A DNA stretch of 64,000 nt, taken from contig NZ_CP061913.1 in NCBI RefSeq assembly GCF_019904175.1, positions 2,170,001 through 2,234,000 on the forward strand, written 5' to 3'. The notes beneath the pieces were generated by a model, which worked only from the letters and a program-made list of their open reading frames with translations, was not told the DNA's origin and did not search any database. The first letter of the stretch is position 1, and each line of letters opens with the position of its first letter. Shown here one piece after another: positions 8,240-16,410 of the stretch. The DNA comes from Dactylosporangium vinaceum (GTDB taxonomy: Bacteria > Actinomycetota > Actinomycetes > Mycobacteriales > Micromonosporaceae). The translations under genes were made by a program, and so were the position numbers.

Positions 8240-9811
8240 CTACTTCTCGCAGGTGGTGTTGGCGGGGGGAACCTTGAGGTCGATGAAGTAGCGGTTGACG
8301 GCGTCGATGATGCAGCCCGTCTGGGGGTAGGCGGTGTGGCCCTCGCCCTTCCAGGTCACCAGGGTGCCCACGCCAAGCATCTTGGCCAGGGCGGGAGCCT
8401 GCTCGTACGGCGTGGCCGGGTCGCCCAGGGTGCCGATGACGACGATCGGGGCGGAGCCGGTGGCGGCGCCCGTCGGGTACGGGTCGCGCTTGCCCGGCCA
8501 CTGGGCGCAGATCAGGTTGAGGGCGAGCGGGCCGCCGAACAGCGGGTACTTCTGCCGCCACTGCGACTGCAGCGTGCGGTCCTGCTCGACGGTGGGTGTG
8601 TCGTCGGAGTCGGCGCAGTTCACGGCCGAGTTGGCGTCGAACATGTTGGAGTATTTGCCGTTGGCGTCGCGCTCGGCGTAGGAGTCGGCCAGCTGGAACA
8701 TCCGCGCCGGCTTGCCGTTGCGCAGGTCGTCCATGGCCTGGGCGAGCAGCCGCCAGCTCGACTCGCTGTAGAGCGACGACACCACCGCGGTGAAGACCCA
8801 GCCCGACGTCGCCTTGCGGCCGCCGGCGCCGGTGACCGGGTTGGCGCGGGCGTCGGCGATGGCCTTCATGACCACGGCGCGGGCGTCGGGGCCGATGGGG
8901 CAGGAGGAGGCGTTGCTCTGGCACCACTTGCTGAAGTTGGTGAACGCCAGCTCGAACCCGGCCGCCTGCTTCTCGGCCGACTCCTGCATCGACTGGGTCG
9001 GGTCGACGGCGCCGTCGAGGACCAGGGCCCGCACGTTCTTCGGGAACAGCTGGGCGTAGACGGCGCCGAGCAGCGTGCCGTAGCTGTACCCGAGGTAGGT
9101 CAGCTGCGGCTCACCGACGGCGGCGCGCAGGGCGTCGAGGTCGCGGGCGGTCTGCTCGGTGGAGAACAGGCGCAGGTCGTCGCCGTATTTGGTGCCGCAG
9201 CTCTGGGCCAGGTTGCGGGTCAGCGTGACGAATGACTGGAAGCCCTCGTCGCTGACCGGGTCGGGGTCGATCCCGAAGTTCTGGTCGAGGTCGGCGTCGG
9301 AGAAGCACTTGACGGGGGAGGAGCGCCCCACGCCGCGCGGGTCGAAGCCGATGATGTCGAAGCGGCGCACGATCTCGGCCGGGAGGAACACCGAGCGGTA
9401 GATGCCATATTCGAAGCCGGAGCCGCCCGGGCCGCCGGGGTTGATGAACAGCGAGCCGACCCGGTCGCGCTGGGTGGTCGAGCGGCCACGGACCATGGCG
9501 ATGTCGTACGTCCCGCCGTCCTTCGGATGCGCCCAGTCCTTCGGCACCTTCACGGTGGCGCAGGTGAAGTTCACGTTCTGCGGCGGGTTGGGGAAGATCC
9601 CCTTGTACACGTCCGGGCACGGCTGCCAGTCGGCGGCCGGGATGTCCAGGCCGCCGGACTGGTTGGCCTTGCCGCCGGGCCCGCCGGACGGTGCCGTGGA
9701 CGCCTTGCCGAGCGGCCGGCCCGAGGTCGGCTGGGTGAACTGGGTGCCCGACGTGCAGCCGGCGGCCAGCGCGAACACCAGTGCGAGGGGGAGGAGGCGC
9801 CGCAGCTTCAC
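8240..9811 (-). CDS. Secreted lipoprotein peptidase, tripeptidyl aminopeptidase (TAP-like) family
   Basis: A 523-residue alpha/beta-hydrolase of the SlpD/TAP type, which removes tripeptides from extracellular peptides. The signal peptide ends in the lipobox LAAGC, predicting lipid anchoring. Family blocks: FINPGGPGGSG (oxyanion), FDPRGVG, the nucleophile LGYSYGTLLG, and the C-terminal TAP domain with GTLGDPATPYEQA (acid) and GEGHTAYPQ (His). GTG 9811 overlaps the ligase stop codon (GTGA) and starts the signal peptide exactly; frames open further upstream lie inside the ligase gene. A secreted peptidase coupled to a DNA ligase is odd. Confidence 0.9.
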   Translation of the reverse strand: MKLRRLLPLALVFALAAGCTSGTQFTQPTSGRPLGKASTAPSGGPGGKANQSGGLDIPAADWQPCPDVYKGIFPNPPQNVNFTCATVKVPKDWAHPKDGGTYDIAMVRGRSTTQRDRVGSLFINPGGPGGSGFEYGIYRSVFLPAEIVRRFDIIGFDPRGVGRSSPVKCFSDADLDQNFGIDPDPVSDEGFQSFVTLTRNLAQSCGTKYGDDLRLFSTEQTARDLDALRAAVGEPQLTYLGYSYGTLLGAVYAQLFPKNVRALVLDGAVDPTQSMQESAEKQAAGFELAFTNFSKWCQSNASSCPIGPDARAVVMKAIADARANPVTGAGGRKATSGWVFTAVVSSLYSESSWRLLAQAMDDLRNGKPARMFQLADSYAERDANGKYSNMFDANSAVNCADSDDTPTVEQDRTLQSQWRQKYPLFGGPLALNLICAQWPGKRDPYPTGAATGSAPIVVIGTLGDPATPYEQAPALAKMLGVGTLVTWKGEGHTAYPQTGCIIDAVNRYFIDLKVPPANTTCEK

Positions 9812-10923
9812 GGACGCCCCGCCAGCACGGACTCGACGTCGAAGCGGATCGGGCGGTCCAGCTGCTCGTAGGTGCACGAGCGCGGATCGCGGTCCGGCCG
9901 CCACCGCTTGAACTGGGCGGTGTGGCGGAACCGGTCGCCCTCCATGGCGTCGTAGCCGACCTCGACGACCAGTTCGGGCCGCAGCGGTACGAAGGAGAGG
10001 TCCTTCTTGCCCGTCCAACGGCTCACGCCGCCGGGCAGGCGCGTCCCCGCATCGGCCGGCTGCGACTCGAGGCTCGTGGCCTGCGTGCCGGGGGCCTGGC
10101 CCGCCCAGTTCCACGGGTGGTCCTCGACGTTCTCGCGGTATTGTGCGAGCTCCTCGACCAGCTCGGCCCGCCGCTCGCGGGTGAAGGAGGCGGCGACACC
10201 GATGTGGTGCAGCCGGCCCTCGTCGTCGTACAGCCCCAGCATCAGGGATCCCACGATCGGCCCGTCCTTGTGCCAGCGGAACCCGGCCACGACGGCGTCC
10301 GCCGTGCGGGAGTGTTTGATCTTGAACATGGTGCGCTTGCCCGGCTCGTAGATCCCCTCGGCCGGCTTGGCGATGACCCCGTCGAGGCCGGCGCCCTCGA
10401 AGCGCTCGAACCAGTCCTGGGCCACCGCGATGTCGGTCGTCACCGGCGTGACGTGCATCGGGGCCTCGACGCCGCCGAGCGCCTCGGCGAGGCGGGCCCG
10501 GCGCTGCGAATACCCCTGCTCGACAAGGGAAACCTCATCGAGCGCGAGCAGGTCGAACGCGACGAACGAGGCCGGGGTCTGCTCGGCGAGCAGCTGCACC
10601 CGGGACGCGGCGGGGTGGATGCGCTGGCCGAGCAGCTCGAAGTCGAGCTTGGGCTCGCCGGTGTCGCGGCGGATCACGATGATCTCCCCGTCGACCACGC
10701 ACCGCGCCGGGAACTGCGCCTTCACCTGCGCCACGACCTCGGGGAAGTATCTGGTGAGCGTCTTGCCGCCGCGGCTGGCCAGCTCGACCTCGTCACCGTC
10801 GCGGAACACGATGCACCGGAACCCGTCCCACTTCGGCTCATAGCTCATGCCGGGCGCGCTGGGCAGGCTGGGAATGCTCTTGGCGAGCATCGGTTCGACT
10901 GGCGGCAGGACGGGCAGCTCCAC
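9808..10923 (-). CDS. ATP-dependent DNA ligase (LigC/LigD ligase-domain type)
   Basis: A 371-residue ligase that seals nicks through a ligase-AMP intermediate. Motif I KWDG places the adenylated Lys at residue 31. VDGEIIV is motif III-like, DGVIAKP is motif IV, and FKIKHSRTADAVV is motif V. An OB-fold domain follows, with SWRTGKK-like sequence visible as RWTGKKDLSFVPLRPELVVEVGYD. It has no polymerase or phosphoesterase domain, so it matches the LigC-type split enzyme. It is preceded by the glycosylase gene (33-bp gap) and overlaps the TAP-like gene. Together with the polymerase at 6537 it could reconstitute a split LigD; which is its true partner is inference. Confidence 0.92.
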   Translation of the reverse strand: MELPVLPPVEPMLAKSIPSLPSAPGMSYEPKWDGFRCIVFRDGDEVELASRGGKTLTRYFPEVVAQVKAQFPARCVVDGEIIVIRRDTGEPKLDFELLGQRIHPAASRVQLLAEQTPASFVAFDLLALDEVSLVEQGYSQRRARLAEALGGVEAPMHVTPVTTDIAVAQDWFERFEGAGLDGVIAKPAEGIYEPGKRTMFKIKHSRTADAVVAGFRWHKDGPIVGSLMLGLYDDEGRLHHIGVAASFTRERRAELVEELAQYRENVEDHPWNWAGQAPGTQATSLESQPADAGTRLPGGVSRWTGKKDLSFVPLRPELVVEVGYDAMEGDRFRHTAQFKRWRPDRDPRSCTYEQLDRPIRFDVESVLAGRP

Positions 10924-10956
10924 GGGCCCAAGTCAACCACACGGGTACGACAAAAT

Positions 10957-11844
10957 TCAGAACCGCGCGAACGACCGGACCGTCATCCGCGGCCCGAAGC
11001 GCGGCGCCGCGATCCCGGCCCGGGCGATCAGGCCGCACACCCGCCCGCGGTGCGGCGCGAACGGCGCGAGCAGCTCCAGCATCTGCTCGTCGGTGCCCCG
11101 GGCCGCGCCGGTCAGGGCGAACGTGACGTGGTTCTTGATGTGGTAGTCGCCGACGGAGACCGCGTCGGCGTCGCCGTAGGCCACCCGGGTCACCTCGGCC
11201 GCCGTCCACGGCCCGATCCCGGGGATGCTGACGAGGCGGGCCGTGCAGTCCGCCGCGTCCGTGCACCGCTCCAGCACCGCCGCCACCGCCGCGGCCCGGC
11301 GCAGCGTGTCCGCGCGCTTCTGCTCGACGCCGAGCGGGTGGAACGCGTAGTACGGCTGCGCGGCGATGACCTCGGGCTCCGGCGGCAGGTGAAGTCCGGG
11401 CCGGGGCCCGGGCGCGGGCTCGGAGAACTTGCGCAGGATGCGCACGTAGGAGAAGTGCGCCTCCTTGCCCGTCACTTTCTGCCCGAGGATCGCGCCCAGC
11501 AGCGGCTGGAACACGCGCCCGGTCGCGCCGAGGCGCAGCCCGGCGTGCTCCCGCGCGAGCCGGTGGATGAGGGGGTGCGCCCGGGCCAGGTCGTCGAAGC
11601 CGGTCAGGTCGTCGCGCAGCCCGGCGATCGCGTCCGCGCGCTCCAGGAGCCAGCCCGCCCCGGGGCCGAAGGCCTCCCAGGTCAGGTCGTCGCCGCGCAG
11701 CACGAACCGGATGGTGCCCGGCCCGGACGGCGTGCGGGTGGCGAACCACGACTCGCGGGCGCCGATGACCATGGTGATGTCGCCCTGCAGCGGCGTGAGC
11801 CCCCGCATGGTGCCGGCCAGGTCGTAGCGGAGCGGAACCTTCAC
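10957..11844 (-). CDS. HhH-GPD DNA glycosylase, AlkA-like
   Basis: A 295-residue base-excision glycosylase. The helix-hairpin-helix LVSIPGIGPWTAAEV (about 204-218) is followed by the catalytic Asp in SVGDYHIKN (Asp233), aligning with the essential Asp of AlkA-type 3-methyladenine glycosylases. There is no Fe-S cluster motif, which argues against an Endo III/MutY identity. The start ATG 11844 overlaps the stop of the nurA-like gene by 4 bp, so it belongs to the end-resection operon. It likely removes alkylated or deaminated bases; substrate range not determinable. Confidence 0.9.
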   Translation of the reverse strand: MKVPLRYDLAGTMRGLTPLQGDITMVIGARESWFATRTPSGPGTIRFVLRGDDLTWEAFGPGAGWLLERADAIAGLRDDLTGFDDLARAHPLIHRLAREHAGLRLGATGRVFQPLLGAILGQKVTGKEAHFSYVRILRKFSEPAPGPRPGLHLPPEPEVIAAQPYYAFHPLGVEQKRADTLRRAAAVAAVLERCTDAADCTARLVSIPGIGPWTAAEVTRVAYGDADAVSVGDYHIKNHVTFALTGAARGTDEQMLELLAPFAPHRGRVCGLIARAGIAAPRFGPRMTVRSFARF

Positions 11845-12779
11845 GCCGCGGCCCGCGACAGGGCCCGGTGCAGCAGGCGCGCGTCCCCGAGCATGGCGCG
11901 CAGCTTACGCTCCAGCCCCGCGATCGGCACCAGGTTCTGCGGCGCCCGCGGGTCCTTGTACGCCTGCGAGGCGAACCGCGGCAGCGTGACCGCCGACAGG
12001 TGGGCCAGGGCCACGGCGTCGGCCGGCGTGAGATCGGCCGAGCACTCCGCCCGCACGATGCCGGACCAGGGTGCGCCCGCGGGCCCGGGCAGCCGCAGAT
12101 ACCAGGCGAACCGGTGCCACGACGTGCCGAGCACGAACACTGGCGTCCGCTGCCCGCCCCGCAGCCCGGTCACGACGGCCGTGAGCTCGGTCGGCAGGTA
12201 CTCGACCCGGTGCGTCTTGATGTAGCCGAGCGCCCGCGGCAGGTGCGCCCGCTCCTGCAGCGGCCCGTCGACGATGAGCAGGTCACCGTCGGTGCGCTCC
12301 TCACCGGACACCCCGACCTCCAGGGCCCGCATGTGCCGCTGCACCCCGAGCGCCAGATCTTTGGGCTCACCACGGGAAATTCTTCTTGGTGGGTACCGCA
12401 CATTGCCCGCCCCCACCGCCGCGAGGTTCTCGGCCGGGGTGAACAGCCCGCGCTCGATCCGGGTCGTCGCCACGCGCGCCGAGCCCCGCTCCAGCTCGCA
12501 GCAGACGACCCCGGCGGCGTACGACGCGGCCACGCCCGGATGCGTCGTCCCCTCGTCGTCGGTGATCCAGACCCGGGCGTCGATGCGCTGCACCCCGTCG
12601 ACGATGAGCACACTGCCGGGCGCCGCCAGACCGGCGGGCGGGTCGATCGCCCGCCACGCGTCAGCGGGCAGCTCCACGTCGGGCTGGATCTGCGCGGTGC
12701 TCTGCCCGGGCGGCCCGGACTCGCTCGCGTCGAACGACTGCCCGTACGCGGGGTCCCAGGCGTCGACGTGCAGCTTCAC
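11841..12779 (-). CDS. NurA-like nuclease-domain protein, partner of HerA-like ATPase (predicted)
   Basis: A 312-residue protein with no signal or membrane segment. Two hydrophobic beta-strands end in Asp-Gly: VLIVDG at Asp61 and LLIVDGPL at Asp171, the arrangement of the first and second metal-binding acidic motifs of NurA 5'-3' nucleases. The C-terminal stretch AYKDPRAPQNLVPI and LERKLRAMLGD resembles the end of NurA-like proteins. It is coupled by 4-bp overlaps to sbcC upstream and to the glycosylase downstream, and lies in the operon headed by a HerA-type ATPase. In archaea HerA and NurA form a complex that resects DNA ends with Mre11-Rad50. The assignment rests on motif layout plus context and needs profile confirmation; a non-nuclease accessory factor is the alternative. 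Confidence 0.6.
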   Translation of the reverse strand: MKLHVDAWDPAYGQSFDASESGPPGQSTAQIQPDVELPADAWRAIDPPAGLAAPGSVLIVDGVQRIDARVWITDDEGTTHPGVAASYAAGVVCCELERGSARVATTRIERGLFTPAENLAAVGAGNVRYPPRRISRGEPKDLALGVQRHMRALEVGVSGEERTDGDLLIVDGPLQERAHLPRALGYIKTHRVEYLPTELTAVVTGLRGGQRTPVFVLGTSWHRFAWYLRLPGPAGAPWSGIVRAECSADLTPADAVALAHLSAVTLPRFASQAYKDPRAPQNLVPIAGLERKLRAMLGDARLLHRALSRAAA

Positions 12780-15253
12780 AGGCCGACCCGTTCGATCTTG
12801 GCCGTGCGCGCGTCCCGGCGGACCTCGAAGCGCACCGGGATCCGCTCGGCCAGGGCGCCCACGTGCGTGACGACGCCGACCATCCGGTCGCCCCGGGCGG
12901 CCAGGTTCTCCAGCGTCACCGCGACCGTGTCGAGGGTCGTCGCGTCAAGGGTGCCGAAGCCCTCGTCCAGCACGATCGACTCGAGGCTGGCGGAGGCCGC
13001 CGACAGCCCCGCGAGCTGCTCCGACAGGGCCAGCGCGAGGGCCAGCGAGGCCTGGAACGTCTCGCCGCCGGAGAGGGTCCGCACGGCCCGGCGCAGGCCC
13101 GCGTCGTGGTGGTCGACGACGAAGAACTCGCCCTTCTCGTGGCCCAGGTCGTACTGCCCGGAGGTGAGCTCCCGCAGCGTGCGCGAAGCGCCTTCGACGA
13201 GCGTGTCGAGGGCCTCCGCGAGCAGCCACCGCTCGAACCGGTCGGCCCGCAGGTGCTGGGCCAGGGCCTTGGCCACCTGGGCCTCCCGGGCGACCTCGTC
13301 GCGCTGCTCGCGCATCCGGGCCGCGTCCGCGCGCCGCTCCTCGATACGCCGCTTGGCCGCGTCCGCGCGTTCGAGGGCGATCGCGGCGTCGCGGGCCGGG
13401 TCGCCGCCGGGCACGGCCAGCCCGGCCGCGGTGAACGCGGCGGCGAGCTCGTCGCGGACGCCGGCGACCCGCCGCTCGGCCGCGCGGACCTCGTCCTGCG
13501 CCGCGGGGCGCCCGGCCCGGCGGCGACCGGCCTCGCCGACGGCCCAGCCGTGCAGGGTGGCCCAGGCGTCGGCCAGGTCGTCGCGGTTGGTCGGCGGCGG
13601 CCCGAACGCGGCAAGCCCGTCGCGGGCACCGTCGAACGCCCGCCAGGCGCTGCGCAGCCGCTCCTCGGCCTGGTCGGCCTGGCGGGCGGCGCCGCGGTGG
13701 GCCTCGCGGGCCTTGCGCACCTCGGCCCCGGCCTGCTCCAGGCGGCGGGTCAGGGCGGCGATGCCGTCGAGGTCGCGCTGCAGGGCCTCGGGCGGGGGTG
13801 CGCCCTCCAGGTCGCGCTCCAGCCCGGCGATGCGCTTGTCGAGCTGGTCGGCCTGGGCCCGGGCGGTGGTCAGCGCGCGGTCGAGGTCGCGGGCCGCGCG
13901 GTCGCGCTCCTCGACGGTCTTGTCGGCGGCCGTGCTGCGCTTCCGCGCGACCTCGCCGGCCTTCTTCGCAGCGACCACGGCGGGCTCGTGCGGCATCGGC
14001 GGCAGCGCGTGCACCGGCTGCTCACATACCGGGCAGGCCGCACCGACGGTGAGCCCGGGGCGCAGCGCGGCCGCCTGATCGGCCGCCATCGCCGCGTTGT
14101 ACGCCTCGAACGCGGACTCCAGGGCCTGGCGCGCCGCCGTCGCGTCCGCGCGCGCCGACGCCAGGGCCCGGGCCGCGCGCTCGTGCTCGGCCTCGGCGCC
14201 GGTCAGCGTCGAGCGGACACCGGCCGCCTCGGCGAGCAGCTTGGCCCGCGAGGCGTGGTGGTCGAGCAGGCGGCGCAGGGCGTGCGCGTCGCCGGCCGCC
14301 TGCAGCTCGCCGCGGAGCTTGTCCTCGCGCTCCTCGGCCGCGCGGGCGGCGTCCATGGCCCCGGCGACGGCGGCCCGCGCGGTCGCGGCGGACGCGGCCA
14401 GGCCGGCGGCGTCGGCGGGCACCGACACCGCGGCCAGGCGGCCGATCTCGGCGTCGAGCGTCGCCAGCGCGGCCGCCGCCTGCTCGGCGAGGTGCCGGGC
14501 GTCCTGCAGCTGCGGCGCGATCCGGTCGACGGCGGCCGCGACCGCGCGCAGCGCCTCGACCCGGGAAGCGGCCGCGGCCAGCGCGGCGTCGTCGATGTCG
14601 GCGAACGCGTGGAGCTGGTCGTCGAGCACCTTGAGCTTCGTCTCGGCGGTGGTGGCCTCGCTCTGGGCCTTCTCCCGGATGCGGCCGTACACCTCCAGCC
14701 CGAGCAGGTTGACCAGGATCTTCTGCCGCTCGGCCGGCTTCGCGTGCAGGAACGCCGCGAACTCGCCCTGCGGCAGGACCACGCACTTGGTGAACTGCTC
14801 GTAGGGCAGCCCGACGACGGTCAGGACCGCGGTGTCGACCTCGCCCGGCGTGCCCGCCAGGACCTCGGCGATGTCGGACTGCTCCAGGCCGAACTCGAGC
14901 TTGGCGAGGTCGAGGCCGGGGGTCAGCATCTCCAGGCCGGCGTGCTTGGTGCTGACCGTGCCCTTGGTGTCGCGGCGCACGACGCGGGTGAGGACGTAGC
15001 GCTTGCCGGCCGACTCGAAGATCAGGCGGACTCGCGCCTCGGCGGCCGACGGCGCCAGGGCGTTGCCGATCGCGCGCCGGTCGCCCCACCGCGGGACGGT
15101 GCCGTACAGCGCGAAGCACATGGCGTCGAGGACCGTCGACTTGCCGGAGCCGGTCGGCCCCACGAGCGCGAAGAAGTCCGTGTCGGTGAAGTCGACAGTG
15201 GTCGGCTCGCGGAACACGGTGAACCCGTCGAGATCCAGCCGAACTGGCCTCAT
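12776..15253 (-). CDS. sbcC: SbcC/Rad50-type SMC-family ATPase
   Basis: Large subunit of the Mre11-Rad50-like (SbcCD) nuclease that processes DNA ends and hairpins. The 825-residue protein shows Walker A GPTGSGKST (32-40), long Ala/Arg/Glu-rich coiled coils, a central zinc hook CPVC (Cys407, Cys410), the ABC signature LSGGET (727-732) and Walker B with Asp763-Glu764 in VLDEGFGTLD. It is shorter than E. coli SbcC (about 1050), meaning shorter coils. The ATG overlaps the sbcD stop (4 bp) and its own stop overlaps the nurA-like start. Confidence 0.96.
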   Translation of the reverse strand: MRPVRLDLDGFTVFREPTTVDFTDTDFFALVGPTGSGKSTVLDAMCFALYGTVPRWGDRRAIGNALAPSAAEARVRLIFESAGKRYVLTRVVRRDTKGTVSTKHAGLEMLTPGLDLAKLEFGLEQSDIAEVLAGTPGEVDTAVLTVVGLPYEQFTKCVVLPQGEFAAFLHAKPAERQKILVNLLGLEVYGRIREKAQSEATTAETKLKVLDDQLHAFADIDDAALAAAASRVEALRAVAAAVDRIAPQLQDARHLAEQAAAALATLDAEIGRLAAVSVPADAAGLAASAATARAAVAGAMDAARAAEEREDKLRGELQAAGDAHALRRLLDHHASRAKLLAEAAGVRSTLTGAEAEHERAARALASARADATAARQALESAFEAYNAAMAADQAAALRPGLTVGAACPVCEQPVHALPPMPHEPAVVAAKKAGEVARKRSTAADKTVEERDRAARDLDRALTTARAQADQLDKRIAGLERDLEGAPPPEALQRDLDGIAALTRRLEQAGAEVRKAREAHRGAARQADQAEERLRSAWRAFDGARDGLAAFGPPPTNRDDLADAWATLHGWAVGEAGRRRAGRPAAQDEVRAAERRVAGVRDELAAAFTAAGLAVPGGDPARDAAIALERADAAKRRIEERRADAARMREQRDEVAREAQVAKALAQHLRADRFERWLLAEALDTLVEGASRTLRELTSGQYDLGHEKGEFFVVDHHDAGLRRAVRTLSGGETFQASLALALALSEQLAGLSAASASLESIVLDEGFGTLDATTLDTVAVTLENLAARGDRMVGVVTHVGALAERIPVRFEVRRDARTAKIERVGL

Positions 15254-16395
15254 GAGTGCATCACCTCGTCGTGCAGCCGGTGGAACAGTGTCACTGTCGC
15301 CTCGTCGGCGTGGCCGCGCTGGCCGAGGTAGTCGGCGAACAGCTCGCCCGCGGAGCGTCCGGCCCGGGCGGCCTCGGCCCGGCCCGCGCCGGGGCCCGGC
15401 AGCAGTTTCGGGTCGATGCGCACCTCGAGGGCCTTGGGCAGCAGGTCCTGGACCTCCTCGCGCAGGCCGGCCCGGGGCGCCTCCTGGACGTACACCCGCA
15501 GCCAGGCGTTTCCAGTGTCAAGCGTGGACAGCTGGGCGAGCGTGCCCCGCACCGTGCGCAGCGACGTGGCGACCGGCAGCGGGATCTCCCGGACCCGGGC
15601 GGCGGTGGCCTTGGTGACGTCGACGATCGCGACCGAGACCAGGTTCTCCTCCTCGCCGAAGTCGATGGGCAGCGGGCTGCCGCTGTAGCGGATCGGGCAG
15701 GGGCCGGCGATCGCCTGCGGCCGGTGGAGGTGGCCGAGGGCCGCATAGTGCAGCGACGAGGGGAAGACGGCGGCGGGGACGGCGTAGCCCATGATCGAGT
15801 GGGCCTCGCGCTCGCCGCCGCCCATCGTGGCGCCGATGACCGTCAGGTGCGCGGTGAGCAGGTTGACGGTGTCGTCGCCGAACCCCTGGGCCAGCCGGGC
15901 GATGAGGTCGCCGACGTAGCCCGCGTAGGACTGGGTCATCTCGGCCGCGGTGAGCTCGAACATCTCGCTCGCGCGGACGGCGTAGCGCTGGGAGAGGAAC
16001 GGCAGCGCGATCAGGCGCCACTGCTCGCCGTCCCGGGTCGTGCCGGAGATCAGGTGGTCCTCCGGCTTGCCGATGGCGCCGCGGATGGTGATCCCGGCCG
16101 CGTCGGCCCACGGGCGCAGCGCGTCGAGGGCCTTGCCGTTGTCGTGGTTGCCGCCGATGACGACCACGTCCGCGCCGGTCTTGCGCAGCGCCGACAGGCC
16201 GCGGGTGACGATCTTCGTCGACTCGGCGGTCGGGCTGGCCGTGTCGTAGAGGTCGCCGGCCACGATGATCAGGTCGGGCTGCTCCTTCTTCGCGACGTCG
16301 ACGAGGCCGCCGATCGCCGCGATGTGGTCGTCGTTCCTGGACTGTCCCTTGAGGACCTTGCCGACGTGCCAGTCCGACGTGTGCAGGACACGCAA
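15250..16395 (-). CDS. sbcD: SbcD/Mre11-type exonuclease subunit
   Basis: Calcineurin-like phosphoesterase nuclease subunit, 381 residues. All Mre11 motifs are visible: HTSDWHVGK (Asp8, His10), AGDLYD (Asp48), GGNHDNG (Asn83, His84, Asp85), LTAHLT and GHLHRPQ. A capping domain follows. It forms the nuclease with the adjacent SbcC/Rad50 protein, whose gene overlaps by 4 bp. It starts 15 bp after the HerA-like gene, so the ATPase, nuclease and SMC protein are almost certainly cotranscribed. Confidence 0.96.
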   Translation of the reverse strand: MRVLHTSDWHVGKVLKGQSRNDDHIAAIGGLVDVAKKEQPDLIIVAGDLYDTASPTAESTKIVTRGLSALRKTGADVVVIGGNHDNGKALDALRPWADAAGITIRGAIGKPEDHLISGTTRDGEQWRLIALPFLSQRYAVRASEMFELTAAEMTQSYAGYVGDLIARLAQGFGDDTVNLLTAHLTVIGATMGGGEREAHSIMGYAVPAAVFPSSLHYAALGHLHRPQAIAGPCPIRYSGSPLPIDFGEEENLVSVAIVDVTKATAARVREIPLPVATSLRTVRGTLAQLSTLDTGNAWLRVYVQEAPRAGLREEVQDLLPKALEVRIDPKLLPGPGAGRAEAARAGRSAGELFADYLGQRGHADEATVTLFHRLHDEVMHS

Positions 16396-16410
16396 CCTGA
16401 TGACCCCTTC

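Noticed and set aside
12863-15331. Plus-strand 822-residue open frame
   Set aside because: Antisense of sbcC; that strand has all Rad50 motifs.
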